Shown piece after piece: positions 29,265 to 37,668 of a stretch of DNA of 64,000 nt. This stretch comes from JAVBKX01 sp031553835 (GTDB taxonomy: Bacteria; Bacteroidota; Bacteroidia; Bacteroidales; Azobacteroidaceae). Location of the stretch: the NCBI GenBank assembly GCA_031553835.1, contig JAVBKX010000026.1, positions 58,760 to 122,759 on the forward strand, in the 5' to 3' direction. The notes under the pieces were generated by a model. That model did not search any database, was not told the origin of the DNA, and saw only the letters and a list, made by a program, of their open reading frames with translations. The position numbers were made by a program, and so were the translations under genes. The stretch's first letter is position 1; every line of letters begins with the position of its first letter.

Positions 29265-29813
29265 CTACGAAGGGATTTCCCGTATGATTTCCATTCCTTT
29301 CAAAACCGCTTGTTCATTCATTGGCAACAATTTGTGATGCCGTTCGGGAAGTGATTTTTTCAATCCCTGCATCACACTTTCCAATTTTACCATAGGAGAA
29401 GTTTTAAGCATTCCTCCCAGCACAATCATATTGAATGCTTTTTCATTACCCGAAGCTACAGCAGCTTCCATCGCATCAATACGATAGACTCTGATATCTT
29501 TGCGAGTGGGCGGATTGGCAATTCCATAGCTGTCGTAAATCAAAATTCCTCCCGGTTTAACTGAATTTTCAAACTTAGCCAGAGAAGGTTGATTCAGAAT
29601 AATGGCAATATCGTAAGAATTAAGCACAGGAGAACTAATTCGTTCATCGCTCAAAATGACAGTAACATTGGCAGTTCCCCCCCGTTGTTCCGGTCCATAA
29701 GAAGGGAACCAGCTCACTTCTTTTCCTTCCATCAAACCAGAATAGGCCAGGATTTTACCCATTGAAAGGACGCCTTGTCCTCCGAAACCTGCTATAATTA
29801 TTTCTTGTTTCAT
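29265..29813 (-). CDS. korC: 2-oxoacid:ferredoxin oxidoreductase, gamma subunit
   Basis: The 182-residue protein begins EIIIAGFGGQGVLSMGKILA, the classic gamma-subunit GFGGQG motif, and continues SWFPSYGPEQRGGTANVTV, the PSYGPE.RGG signature of the 2-oxoacid:acceptor oxidoreductase family. With the alpha, beta and ferredoxin subunits upstream it forms a cytoplasmic, four-subunit enzyme that oxidatively decarboxylates a 2-oxoacid to acyl-CoA and reduces ferredoxin. Substrate (2-oxoglutarate or branched-chain 2-oxoacids) cannot be decided from the sequence. A 78-base spacer holding an inverted repeat separates it from the beta gene. Confidence 0.92.
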   Translation of the reverse strand: MKQEIIIAGFGGQGVLSMGKILAYSGLMEGKEVSWFPSYGPEQRGGTANVTVILSDERISSPVLNSYDIAIILNQPSLAKFENSVKPGGILIYDSYGIANPPTRKDIRVYRIDAMEAAVASGNEKAFNMIVLGGMLKTSPMVKLESVMQGLKKSLPERHHKLLPMNEQAVLKGMEIIREIPS

Positions 29814-29818
29814 ATTAA

Positions 29819-29882
29819 AATTGAGAGTGGAGAATTGAAAGTGGATTTCGTCTGAAAAATTCTCAATTCTCCACTCTCAATT
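29819..29882. repeat. Inverted repeat, 20-bp arms, inside the oxidoreductase operon
   Basis: AATTGAGAGTGGAGAATTGA (29819-29838) and its perfect complement (29863-29882) enclose a 24-base loop. It fills the spacer between the beta and gamma subunit genes. The 'GAGAATTGAGAGTGGAGAATTG' style is common as a dispersed repeat in Bacteroidota. In the mRNA it would be a strong stem and might set the ratio of upstream to downstream message. Confidence 0.8.
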
Positions 29883-29891
29883 CTCAATTAA

Positions 29892-30653
29892 TTAAATGTC
29901 TTTAAGATCTCCCAGCGGATACATTGGAAACATATTTTGTTCCATCCACTTATTGGAATCATCAGGAGTCATTTTCCAACCGGAACTACAAGTAGATACA
30001 AATTCCACAATAGAAGTGCCTTTGCCAGCCATTGAATTTTCAAAAGCCTTCCGCAAGTAACGTTTCGCTTTTTTTACTGCGGCAGCTGTATGAACAGCTT
30101 GTCGGGTGACTAAGCAAGTACCTTCTAATTGAGCCAACAGATTGGAGATTTTCAAAGGATAACCATTCAGTTGTTCATTCCGTCCATAAGGACAAGTAGA
30201 GGTTTTCATACCCATCAAAGTAGTGGGAGCCATCTGTCCTCCGGTCATCCCATAAATCGCATTATTAACAAATACGATCACAATATTCTCGCCGCGGTTA
30301 CAAGCATGGATGGTTTCTGCCGTGCCGATCGCCGCCAGGTCGCCGTCACCCTGGTATGTAAACACCATTTTTTCGGGGTTCAATCGCTTGATTGCCGTAG
30401 CCAAAGCCGGCGCTCTTCCATGAGCGGCTTCCTGCCAATCGATATCGAGATAATTGTATGCAAAAACAGCACAGCCTACCGGCGCTACGCCGATGGTTTG
30501 TTCTTCCATTCCCATTTCATCGATCACTTCGGCCACTAACTTGTGAATCACTCCGTGGCTGCATCCCGGACAATAATGCATCGGAGTATTGTTCATCAAA
30601 CGAGGTTTGGCATAAACCAGGTTTTCGGGTTTTATTATTTCTGTAAGTTCCAT
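29892..30653 (-). CDS. korB: 2-oxoacid:ferredoxin oxidoreductase, beta (thiamine diphosphate) subunit
   Basis: The frame is open from 30689, but the start at 30653 (MELTEIIKPENLVYAKPRLM) matches the family length of about 253 residues and is preferred. HYCPGCSHG is the conserved N-terminal Cys motif; GDGDLAAIGTAETIHACNRG with VNNAIYGMTGGQMAPTT is the thiamine-diphosphate-binding GDG-N motif and substrate pocket. It pairs with the alpha subunit as the catalytic core. The GQMAPTT sequence is shared by 2-oxoglutarate and branched-chain 2-oxoacid forms. Confidence 0.92.
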   Translation of the reverse strand: MELTEIIKPENLVYAKPRLMNNTPMHYCPGCSHGVIHKLVAEVIDEMGMEEQTIGVAPVGCAVFAYNYLDIDWQEAAHGRAPALATAIKRLNPEKMVFTYQGDGDLAAIGTAETIHACNRGENIVIVFVNNAIYGMTGGQMAPTTLMGMKTSTCPYGRNEQLNGYPLKISNLLAQLEGTCLVTRQAVHTAAAVKKAKRYLRKAFENSMAGKGTSIVEFVSTCSSGWKMTPDDSNKWMEQNMFPMYPLGDLKDI

Positions 30654-30709
30654 AAATTTTTTTGTGGGAGAGTTATAAGCTTTATTCATCTTACTTCGTC
30701 TAACTCCCT

Positions 30710-31795
30710 CTAACTCCTTTTTATCAATTTTTCATTTAAAGCTTGTAATGTTTCATCCGGTGTAGGCACAATTCCTCCCAAACGGCCGAAGTGTTCTACA
30801 GGCATTTTGCATTCCACAGCTAATTTTACATCTTCAATCATCTGTCCGGCATTTAACTCAACAGTCAGAATACCTTTTATTTTACCGATATATGAAGCCA
30901 ATCGTTGAGATGGGAAAGGCCACAAGGTGACCGGACGGAACAAGCCGACTTTAATGCCTGCGGCACGGGCTAATTCTACCGTTTTCTGGCTGATCCGGGC
31001 AGCCGAACCGAAAGCGACAATCAGATAATCCGCATCATCGCAATTCATTTCTTCATACCGGACTTCGTTTTCTTCAATTTTTTTGTACTTCGCCTGAAAA
31101 CGAAGGTTATTTTGCTCCATGATATTGGAATCCAACTCCAGAGAGGTAATGACATTCGGCTTCCGATCTTTCGGTTTTCCGAGAGTAGCCCAGGGTTGTT
31201 CTTTCCTGATTTCCGCTTCCGTTTTCCGGGGACGAAATTCGGGCAATACCACTTTTTCCATCATTTGACCAATCACTCCGTCGGTCAGAATCATCGTCGG
31301 ATTATTGTATTTGAACGCCAGATCAAAGCCCAGTACAACATGGTCGGCCATTTCCTGTACCGACGAAGGAGCGAGGGTAATTAAACGGTAATCGCCATGT
31401 CCGCCGCCTTTGACCGTTTGGAAATAGTCGGCCTGGCTGGGTTGAATGGTACCTAAACCGGGGCCTCCACGCATGACATTCACAATCAATGCGGGCAATT
31501 CGGCTCCTGCCATATAGGAAATGCCTTCTTGTTTTAAGCTGATACCCGGACTTGAAGAAGAAGTCATCACTCGTTTTCCACAACCGGCGCCACCATATAC
31601 CATATTGATGGCAGCTACTTCACTTTCGGCTTGTAATACCACCATTCCTGTTGTCTCCCATGGCTTTTCATCCATCAGAGTTTCCATTATTTCTGATTGA
31701 GGCGTAATCGGATATCCAAAATAGCCATCAGCGCCATAACGGATGGCAGCATGGGCTATCGCCTCATTTCCTTTCATTAATTTTACTTCGTTCAT
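30710..31795 (-). CDS. vorB: 2-oxoacid:ferredoxin oxidoreductase, alpha subunit (VorB/KorA type)
   Basis: The 361-residue protein starts VKLMKGNEAIAHAAIRYGAD and GYFGYPITPQSEI, the 'GYPITPQSEI' motif of alpha subunits. SPGISLKQEGISYMAGAELP and MRGGPGLGTIQPSQADYFQT follow, then the C-terminal transketolase-like domain (LIVAFGSAARISQKTVELAR, LTVELNAGQMIEDVKLAV). Proteins of this length in Bacteroidales are usually named VorB (3-methyl-2-oxobutanoate dehydrogenase subunit), but KorA (2-oxoglutarate) is an equally fair name without biochemistry. Its start overlaps the stop of the ferredoxin gene by four bases. Confidence 0.92.
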   Translation of the reverse strand: MNEVKLMKGNEAIAHAAIRYGADGYFGYPITPQSEIMETLMDEKPWETTGMVVLQAESEVAAINMVYGGAGCGKRVMTSSSSPGISLKQEGISYMAGAELPALIVNVMRGGPGLGTIQPSQADYFQTVKGGGHGDYRLITLAPSSVQEMADHVVLGFDLAFKYNNPTMILTDGVIGQMMEKVVLPEFRPRKTEAEIRKEQPWATLGKPKDRKPNVITSLELDSNIMEQNNLRFQAKYKKIEENEVRYEEMNCDDADYLIVAFGSAARISQKTVELARAAGIKVGLFRPVTLWPFPSQRLASYIGKIKGILTVELNAGQMIEDVKLAVECKMPVEHFGRLGGIVPTPDETLQALNEKLIKRS

Positions 31796-32016
31796 GCTTT
31801 CAACTTATATACAGTGATACATGCATCAGGACAGACATAGCCACAACTGGCGCATCCGATGCAATCGTCCGGATTTTGCATATACGCATAATGGTATCCT
31901 TTATTATTGACTTCTTTCCCCAGCGCTAATACCTTGGTCGGGCAAGATACGACACAAAGATCACAGCCCTTGCACCTTTCGGTATTAATAACTACAGTTC
32001 CTTTTATTTTTGCCAT
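31792..32016 (-). CDS. korD: 2-oxoacid:ferredoxin oxidoreductase, 4Fe-4S (delta) subunit
   Basis: This 74-residue protein has two complete 4Fe-4S motifs, CKGCDLCVVSCP and CIGCASCGYVCP, on the frame of the delta subunit of 2-oxoacid oxidoreductases (N-terminal GTVVINTERCKGCDLC). It carries electrons from the thiamine site to ferredoxin. It is first in the gene order delta-alpha-beta-gamma and is coupled to the alpha subunit by an ATGA overlap. A promoter-like box lies 29 bases upstream. Confidence 0.93.
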   Translation of the reverse strand: MAKIKGTVVINTERCKGCDLCVVSCPTKVLALGKEVNNKGYHYAYMQNPDDCIGCASCGYVCPDACITVYKLKA

Positions 32017-32044
32017 AAATATGATTTGGAAAACTAAATTCTTA

Positions 32045-32052
32045 CAAAGTTA
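32045..32052 (-). promoter_or_regulatory. Candidate -7 box (TAACTTTG) for the 2-oxoacid oxidoreductase operon
   Basis: The minus strand reads TAACTTTG, an exact TAnnTTTG match ending 29 bases before the ATG at 32016. A TTTG lies 17 bases upstream of it, slightly closer than the usual 19-21. It separates this operon from the DedA gene that ends at 32076. Confidence 0.5.
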
Positions 32053-32075
32053 CTCTTTCTTTTCCTTCACAAATG

Positions 32076-32699
32076 TTAATCATTTGCTTTTTTCTTTAAG
32101 CCACTATATGCCAGATATGCTACAAAAAGCACACCAAGAGCGAGTAAAAGGTAGCTGATTTCAGAACTATATTGTTTGATTAAATCCATTTGTCCATGGG
32201 CCACATAACCCAGGACGGCTAAAACTATATTCCAAATCAAGGCGCCTAAAAAAGTATATAATGTAAACGACCAAAAATTCATCCTGGCAATACCTGCAGG
32301 AATGGAGATTAATTGCCGGATACCCGGTATCAACCGTCCGACGAAAGTGGAGATATTTCCTTTTTTTACAAAATATTTTTCTGCTTTTTCCACCTTTTGC
32401 CTGTCGATAAGGCAGAAATGAGCGAAGCGAGTATCTGCAAATTTGTAAATCAACGGCCGTCCCAGGTACATCGCAAGGAAGTAATTGATATAAGCTCCGA
32501 TCAAGGCGCCTATGGTACTAAACAATACCACTAAGTAAATATTCAACTCTCCTCCCGACGCTTTCCATGCAGCCGGAGGAACTACAACTTCCGAAGGGAA
32601 AGGGATAAATGAACTTTCAATGATCATCAATAATGTAATAGACCAATAGTTAATATTCGCCATATACCAGTCAACCACCGGTTGTACATATTCCATCAT
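32076..32699 (-). CDS. DedA-family membrane protein
   Basis: The 207-residue protein shows the DedA/SNARE-associated pattern: an N-terminal helix, ESSFIPFPSEVVVPPAAW (the conserved E...P.P.E re-entrant loop), GALIGAYINYFLAMYLGRPL, then FVGRLIPGIRQLISIPAGIARM (the F.R..P..R....AG motif) and two C-terminal membrane helices with a KKK tail. DedA proteins act in the inner membrane; several are lipid (undecaprenyl phosphate or phospholipid) flippases. It lies 18 bases downstream of the TPR gene. The start could be one codon later, as two Met codons are adjacent. Confidence 0.9.
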   Translation of the reverse strand: MMEYVQPVVDWYMANINYWSITLLMIIESSFIPFPSEVVVPPAAWKASGGELNIYLVVLFSTIGALIGAYINYFLAMYLGRPLIYKFADTRFAHFCLIDRQKVEKAEKYFVKKGNISTFVGRLIPGIRQLISIPAGIARMNFWSFTLYTFLGALIWNIVLAVLGYVAHGQMDLIKQYSSEISYLLLALGVLFVAYLAYSGLKKKAND

Positions 32700-32717
32700 A
32701 ATATTTTCAGTGTTAAA

Positions 32718-33800
32718 TTACCTTGAATTAATATTTTTCAATTGTTTAGCTAATTCTCCCTGAGGATCGCCGGTTTTCTGAATGCCTTCTTCCAACACTT
32801 TAATTGCTTTTTGATCTTCTCCTAAAGAAGATAAAAAGCTGGCTTTATAGCTATACAAAGAATCCAGTTCCGGCTTGATTTTAATTGCTTCATTGATATA
32901 TGAAAGCGCTTTTTGCCAATTTTCCGTTTGGGACGAAATATTGGCAGCCATCAGATATACAAAATAATTGTCGGGTTGCAGGGGGATATATTCTTCGATT
33001 TTCTCTAATGCCTTATTCAGATTACCGTTTTTTTCGTATGCATAAATCAAATTGATATAGCTGGCCGGATCTTTATACCCCAATGAATGGGCAAATTCGA
33101 ACGCTTCAATTTCCTTGGCGGTCTCATCAATATCTTTATAGATAAATGCCAGCCGATTCCATGTTTCGCCATCCAACGGCTTGAGATTTTGTATCACCTG
33201 GCAAAGCTCTTCCACACTGTCTTTATCTTCAAGTGAAAGGTACGATTGCAGTTGTAACCAATACAACTCCGGTCGCTCGCCAATAATCGTGATGGCCTCT
33301 TCCATAACATCAATGCAGGCATCGTATAAATCGACTTCGTACAAGGCCTCTCCCATTACCTGATAAAGGATAAATAAATTATCCCGATCGGAAGCATGTT
33401 TATTTTTCATTTTCCTGAAAAAATGAAAAGCGTCTTCTTCCATTCCCAAATGCAGCAACGCTGTCAATCGATGTCCGTCCGCCCAAACCTGCGGCATATT
33501 TTTATATTTTTCAGACATAGTCAGCAAGTCGTTCCAGCGCTCATAATCATTCAACAGCGAAAGAATATCATACACCAGTTCCTCATCATCGGGATACAAT
33601 TTGAAAGCATAATCAATGGCATAGCGGGCATTATCCGGATCATCTTCTTCTAAATAAATATCAATAATGTCGCAAAGCTCTATTAAATCCACATATCCCG
33701 GACTTCGTCCTTCTTTGATAGCGGCATCCCACTTATAAAAATAATCAGGATGAAATTGGCTTTCCAATTCGTCGTCAGATAAAAAATTATATTCAACCAT
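32718..33800 (-). CDS. Tetratricopeptide-repeat protein, cytoplasmic
   Basis: The 360-residue acidic protein has no signal peptide. It is made of TPR-like helical pairs throughout; the best are NRLAFIYKDIDETAKEIEAF and INLIYAYEKNGNLNKALEKI, then VYLMAANISSQTENWQKALS and YSYKASFLSSLGEDQKAIKV. TPR proteins are interaction scaffolds and no enzymatic domain is present. It starts 7 bases after the glnS stop and is followed by the DedA gene after 18 bases, so the three are probably one operon. Partner unknown. Confidence 0.85.
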   Translation of the reverse strand: MVEYNFLSDDELESQFHPDYFYKWDAAIKEGRSPGYVDLIELCDIIDIYLEEDDPDNARYAIDYAFKLYPDDEELVYDILSLLNDYERWNDLLTMSEKYKNMPQVWADGHRLTALLHLGMEEDAFHFFRKMKNKHASDRDNLFILYQVMGEALYEVDLYDACIDVMEEAITIIGERPELYWLQLQSYLSLEDKDSVEELCQVIQNLKPLDGETWNRLAFIYKDIDETAKEIEAFEFAHSLGYKDPASYINLIYAYEKNGNLNKALEKIEEYIPLQPDNYFVYLMAANISSQTENWQKALSYINEAIKIKPELDSLYSYKASFLSSLGEDQKAIKVLEEGIQKTGDPQGELAKQLKNINSR

Positions 33801-33807
33801 TTTATAT

Positions 33808-35520
33808 TCAACCGTTTTTGATTTTATTCCAGGAATCTTTCAAGGAAACCGTCCTGTTAAAAATCAATTTTCCCGGAGATGAATCCGGATCGACATTAAA
33901 ATACCCTAACCGTTGAAATTGGAAATTATCCAATGGTTTTACCTTTTCCAATGCTTTTTCCACACGGCAGTTAGTCAGTACTTTTAACGAATCGGGGTTA
34001 AGCAACTCCCTGAAATCCGTATCTTTTTCGTCGGCAGGATTTTCCACATTAAACAACCGGTCGTACAGTCGTACTTCTGCCGGGATGCTATGGGATACCG
34101 ACACCCAGTGCAGCGTACCTTTTACCTTGCGATCGCTTTCGGGCATTCCGCTTCGCGTAGCAGGATCGTATTCGGCATAAATTTCTTCGATATTACCATT
34201 GTCATCCTTCTTGCATCCGGTACATTTTACAATGTATGCATTTTTAAGACGCACCTCTTGTCCCGGAGTCATCCGGAAAAATTTTCTGGGCGCATCTTCC
34301 ATAAAATCTTCCCACTCGATCAACAATTCGCGGGTAAATGCGATTTCATGTGATCCCATGCTTTCATCTTCCGGGTTATTAATTGCTTCCATCATTTCTA
34401 CTTTTCCTTCAGGATAATTAGTAATGATCAGTTTCACAGGGTCAAGCACTGCCGAAACCCGTGGAGCCGTAGCATTCAGATCTTCACGAACTGCATGTTC
34501 CAACAAAGCGACATCAATGATGCCGTCGTATTTTGTATAACCGATTTTATCAATAAAATTATGAATGGAAGAAGGTGTATAACCTCTCCTCCGATAACCG
34601 CAAATGGTAGGCATCCGGGGATCATCCCAGCCTTTCACTAAGTTTTCCTGAACCAATTGCAGAAGTTTCCGTTTACTCATTACCGTATAGGTAAGATTCA
34701 ACCGGTTGAATTCATACTGACGCGGCCGATAGTCTCCATCTTGCGGGCGACTGACTTTTAATTCATCTACAAACCAATCATATAAAGGACGATGCACTAC
34801 AAATTCGAGTGTACAAATCGAATGCGTCACTCCTTCGAAATAATCGCTTTCGCCATGGGCAAAATCATACATCGGATACGCTTTCCAAGTTGTTCCGGTA
34901 CGATGATGCGGATGATTGATAATCCGGTAAATAATCGGATCGCGGAAATGCATATTGGAATGCGCCATATCGATTTTGGCTCGCAACACCATGCTGCCTT
35001 CGGGAAATTCGCCTTTATTCATCCGTTCGAATAAATCCAAACTTTCTGCTACCGGACGATTACGGAATGGACTTGCCGTTCCGGCTTGCGTGGGAGTTCC
35101 TTTTTGTTTAGCAATTTCTTCGGCAGATTGTTCATCGACATAAGCTTTATCTCGTTTAATCAAATCGACGGCAAAATCCCATAACTGTGGAAAATAATCA
35201 GAAGCATAATACACATTTTCCCATTGAAACCCCAGCCATTGAATATCTTCCATAATCGAATCGACATACTCTGTATCTTCCTTCACAGGATTGGTATCAT
35301 CGAAACGCAGGTTACAAATGCCGCCATATTTTTGAGCGATCCCAAAATCCATACAAATGGCTTTAGCATGCCCTATATGTAAATAACCATTGGGTTCGGG
35401 CGGAAAACGGGTTTGCAAACGGCTTCCGTTTTTTCCTTCCGCTAAATCTTTTTCAACAATTACTTCAATAAAATTCAGGCTTTTTTTTCCTTCTTCAGGC
35501 GCATTGGATATTTCGCTCAT
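33808..35520 (-). CDS. glnS: Glutaminyl-tRNA synthetase
   Basis: The enzyme charges tRNA-Gln with glutamine in the cytoplasm. The catalytic domain shows RFPPEPNGYLHIGHAKAI (class I HIGH motif) and VMSKRKLLQLV (KMSKS equivalent), with RFDDTNPVKED, YPMYDFAHGESDYFEGVTHS and RRRGYTPSSIHNF between and around them, all GlnRS-specific. The C-terminal anticodon-binding beta-barrels follow (GSHEIAFTRELLIEWEDFME, LHWVSVSHSIPAEVRLYDRLF). The frame is open from 35616, but I place the start at 35520 (MSEISNAPEEGKKSLNFIEV, 570 residues) because a promoter box lies between the two ATGs and the family begins there. It heads the operon with the TPR and DedA genes. Confidence 0.96.
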   Translation of the reverse strand: MSEISNAPEEGKKSLNFIEVIVEKDLAEGKNGSRLQTRFPPEPNGYLHIGHAKAICMDFGIAQKYGGICNLRFDDTNPVKEDTEYVDSIMEDIQWLGFQWENVYYASDYFPQLWDFAVDLIKRDKAYVDEQSAEEIAKQKGTPTQAGTASPFRNRPVAESLDLFERMNKGEFPEGSMVLRAKIDMAHSNMHFRDPIIYRIINHPHHRTGTTWKAYPMYDFAHGESDYFEGVTHSICTLEFVVHRPLYDWFVDELKVSRPQDGDYRPRQYEFNRLNLTYTVMSKRKLLQLVQENLVKGWDDPRMPTICGYRRRGYTPSSIHNFIDKIGYTKYDGIIDVALLEHAVREDLNATAPRVSAVLDPVKLIITNYPEGKVEMMEAINNPEDESMGSHEIAFTRELLIEWEDFMEDAPRKFFRMTPGQEVRLKNAYIVKCTGCKKDDNGNIEEIYAEYDPATRSGMPESDRKVKGTLHWVSVSHSIPAEVRLYDRLFNVENPADEKDTDFRELLNPDSLKVLTNCRVEKALEKVKPLDNFQFQRLGYFNVDPDSSPGKLIFNRTVSLKDSWNKIKNG

Positions 35521-35543
35521 GTCAACTTCAATTTTTGAGTCTG

Positions 35544-35551
35544 CAAAATTA
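35544..35551 (-). promoter_or_regulatory. Candidate -7 box (TAATTTTG) for glnS
   Basis: The minus strand reads TAATTTTG 23 bases before the ATG at 35520. It excludes the upstream ATG at 35616 as the start of the main product. Confidence 0.5.
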
Positions 35552-35594
35552 CACATTTTTGTTCTCAAAACGATACAAGTTCGTTTACTTTTCT

Positions 35595-35602
35595 TAATTT
35601 TG
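35595..35602 (+). promoter_or_regulatory. Possible -7 box (TAATTTTG) for the lipoprotein-Wzi operon
   Basis: TAATTTTG on the plus strand matches TAnnTTTG, 104 bases before the ATG at 35707. There is no TTTG at the -33 position and the leader would be long, so this is weak. Confidence 0.3.
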
Positions 35603-35706
35603 CAGATTATTTCCAAAATTAAGGAAATTAGTCACCAGTCTGAAGGTTTATTAAGCAATGTTACACACCTTGCTTCGAAATGATTAACGCATAAAAAAAT
35701 TCAGGA

Positions 35707-36120
35707 ATGAAAATTTTCAAGCTACTGATTGTTGTTTTCACAGCATTTTTATTTTACACTTGTTCAGAAGAGACATCCCATGAGATAAGCGGCTTTTGGC
35801 AGTTGCAACAGATTACTTACCCCGACAGCACAACCGAGCCGGTAGATACCGTTTTTTATGCATTTCAGAAACAGACTGCATTTTCGTTTACAGTACTTGT
35901 AAATCCAGACAGCGCAACCATTTCGTATGGTTATTTGTATTTCCCGGAAGACGACCATGTACGTATAAAAATGGACATGGATCATGGTATATCTGAAAAT
36001 GAGTTTCTATCGTTTTCGGGATGGGCTTCTACCGACGAAACATTTTTGGTCGATATTCATGGCAATAAAATGACTCTGATCGATTCCCGACAACGTGTAT
36101 TTCAATTCAAAAAGTTTTAA
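35707..36120 (+). CDS. Small lipocalin-like lipoprotein, function unknown
   Basis: The 137-residue protein has a lipoprotein signal (MKIFKLLIVVFTAFLFYTC, Cys at residue 19). The rest looks like a small lipocalin-like barrel: ISGFWQLQQITYPDSTTEPV at the start is the usual 'G.W.L' strand, and MTLIDSRQRVFQFKKF is the end strand. Similar small lipoproteins (DUF4488/lipocalin-like groups) are common in Bacteroidales with no known role. It precedes the Wzi-family gene by 14 bases, so co-expression is likely. Confidence 0.7.
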   Translation: MKIFKLLIVVFTAFLFYTCSEETSHEISGFWQLQQITYPDSTTEPVDTVFYAFQKQTAFSFTVLVNPDSATISYGYLYFPEDDHVRIKMDMDHGISENEFLSFSGWASTDETFLVDIHGNKMTLIDSRQRVFQFKKF

Positions 36121-36134
36121 AATAGATAGAAACG

Positions 36135-37640
36135 ATGAAAAATTACATAACTCATTGGTTGCAATTTATATTGATTACCCTGCTCATCATTCCCTTTTAT
36201 TCATTGCATGCGCAGGTATCTACCAACACGAACTATCGTTTTGAAGGATTTGGTTCGGCAGCAAGCGGAGAAAATACGCCTTTTTGGATTGTCAATCATA
36301 CCTGGGGAATGGTTCCGTTGAAAGCCAACAATTATTATGTCCGCGGAGGAATTTTCCATGAGAATAAAATAGACAACAACTGGAATTTTTCACTTGGAGC
36401 TGACGTGGCTGCCAGCACCTCGATTCATGCTTACGAAGATGTATGGTTTCAACAAATCTACGGGGTATTAAACTGGAAGTTTATACGGTTGAATATCGGA
36501 ATGAAAGAAGATTATACTTCAATGCTCGATCCATACCTCAGCACCGGAGATTTCAGTTTATCCAACAATGCCCGTCCGGCTCCGGAAATAAAGCTGAGTT
36601 TTCCTGATTTTGTACTGGTTCCTTACACCAAAGGCAAACTATATATCAAAGGAGATTTTTCCATCGGTAAATTTTTGGATGGAGATTATTTGGAACAAAC
36701 GGCGCAGCCTTATCATTTCAAGTATATGAAAAATACATTGCTGCATCATAAATCGATTTATTTTCGATTTGGTAATTTTGAAAAAAACGACGACCTCCGG
36801 TTTACTTTCGGATTGGATCATCAGGCGCAATGGGGAGGTGATATTTATGATCGGAATGGCACTGTAACACATGTCCCGCATAGTTTTAAGGATTTTATCC
36901 ATGTATTTTTCGCCCAGGAAGGAGGATCCGATGACACCAGCGCCAACCAGGCCTATGTAGCCGGAAACCATGCCGGATCCCAGTTATTCAAACTGGATTA
37001 CAAAGTTTCTTCTCAAGACATTTACAGTATTTATTGGCACCGGATTTTTGATGACGGATCGGGATTGGCTTTTGAAAATTACCCGGATATGATGCTTGGT
37101 TTCCAATACAAAAAAGCGGACCCGGGACTACTATCCGGATTTGTTTTTGAATATATATATACAAAACAGCAGACAGGTCCTATTCATTTTAACTTAGAAA
37201 TGGATGATGAACACGATAAGGTAAGAAATAAAGGAAACGGGAACGATGATTATTATAATAACACGGATTATACACAAGGACGTTCTTATTACGGACGCAG
37301 TTTGGGTTCCCCACTCCTTCTGTCTCCCGAATACAACAACGATGGCCGGGTACATTTCAAAAATAACCGGATCATGGCATTCCATGTAGGCATGGGAGGT
37401 TATTTTCATCCCGATTTGGAATACCGGTTACTTGCCACTTACGGAGAAGGAAACGGGCGCTATTACATACCGTACTCTAAAACCACAAGAGGAATTGCCG
37501 CCGGACTTGATCTTATTTACACATTTCCGCATGTCACCGGATTAGACATCAAGTTATCGGTCGGTTTCGACCAGGGAGAATTCTATCGCAGCGACACATT
37601 TGGCGGAGCGATTACCATTCGCAAAAGCGGTATTTTCTAA
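36135..37640 (+). CDS. Capsule assembly Wzi-family outer-membrane protein
   Basis: The 501-residue protein has a signal peptide (MKNYITHWLQFILITLLIIP, ending near LHAQ) and a beta-barrel body. The entry NYRFEGFGSAASGENTPFWI and the strand FSLGADVAASTSIHAYEDVW match the Wzi family of Bacteroidota, as do FGLDHQAQWGGDIY and KDFIHVFFAQEGGSD and the late repeat-like AFHVGMGGYFHPDLEYRLLA. In other bacteria Wzi is an outer-membrane lectin that anchors capsule; in Bacteroidota this is inferred only by homology. It is convergent with the hydrolase at 37669-40452, with only 28 bases between stops. Confidence 0.85.
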   Translation: MKNYITHWLQFILITLLIIPFYSLHAQVSTNTNYRFEGFGSAASGENTPFWIVNHTWGMVPLKANNYYVRGGIFHENKIDNNWNFSLGADVAASTSIHAYEDVWFQQIYGVLNWKFIRLNIGMKEDYTSMLDPYLSTGDFSLSNNARPAPEIKLSFPDFVLVPYTKGKLYIKGDFSIGKFLDGDYLEQTAQPYHFKYMKNTLLHHKSIYFRFGNFEKNDDLRFTFGLDHQAQWGGDIYDRNGTVTHVPHSFKDFIHVFFAQEGGSDDTSANQAYVAGNHAGSQLFKLDYKVSSQDIYSIYWHRIFDDGSGLAFENYPDMMLGFQYKKADPGLLSGFVFEYIYTKQQTGPIHFNLEMDDEHDKVRNKGNGNDDYYNNTDYTQGRSYYGRSLGSPLLLSPEYNNDGRVHFKNNRIMAFHVGMGGYFHPDLEYRLLATYGEGNGRYYIPYSKTTRGIAAGLDLIYTFPHVTGLDIKLSVGFDQGEFYRSDTFGGAITIRKSGIF

Positions 37641-37668
37641 GATTAAGGTTAAATGGGAACAAATATCG

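Noticed and set aside
35521..35616. N-terminal extension of glnS to the ATG at 35616
   Set aside because: A TAATTTTG promoter box lies inside this stretch and the extra residues (MEIICKIKKSKRTCIVLRTK...) are not like GlnRS N-termini.
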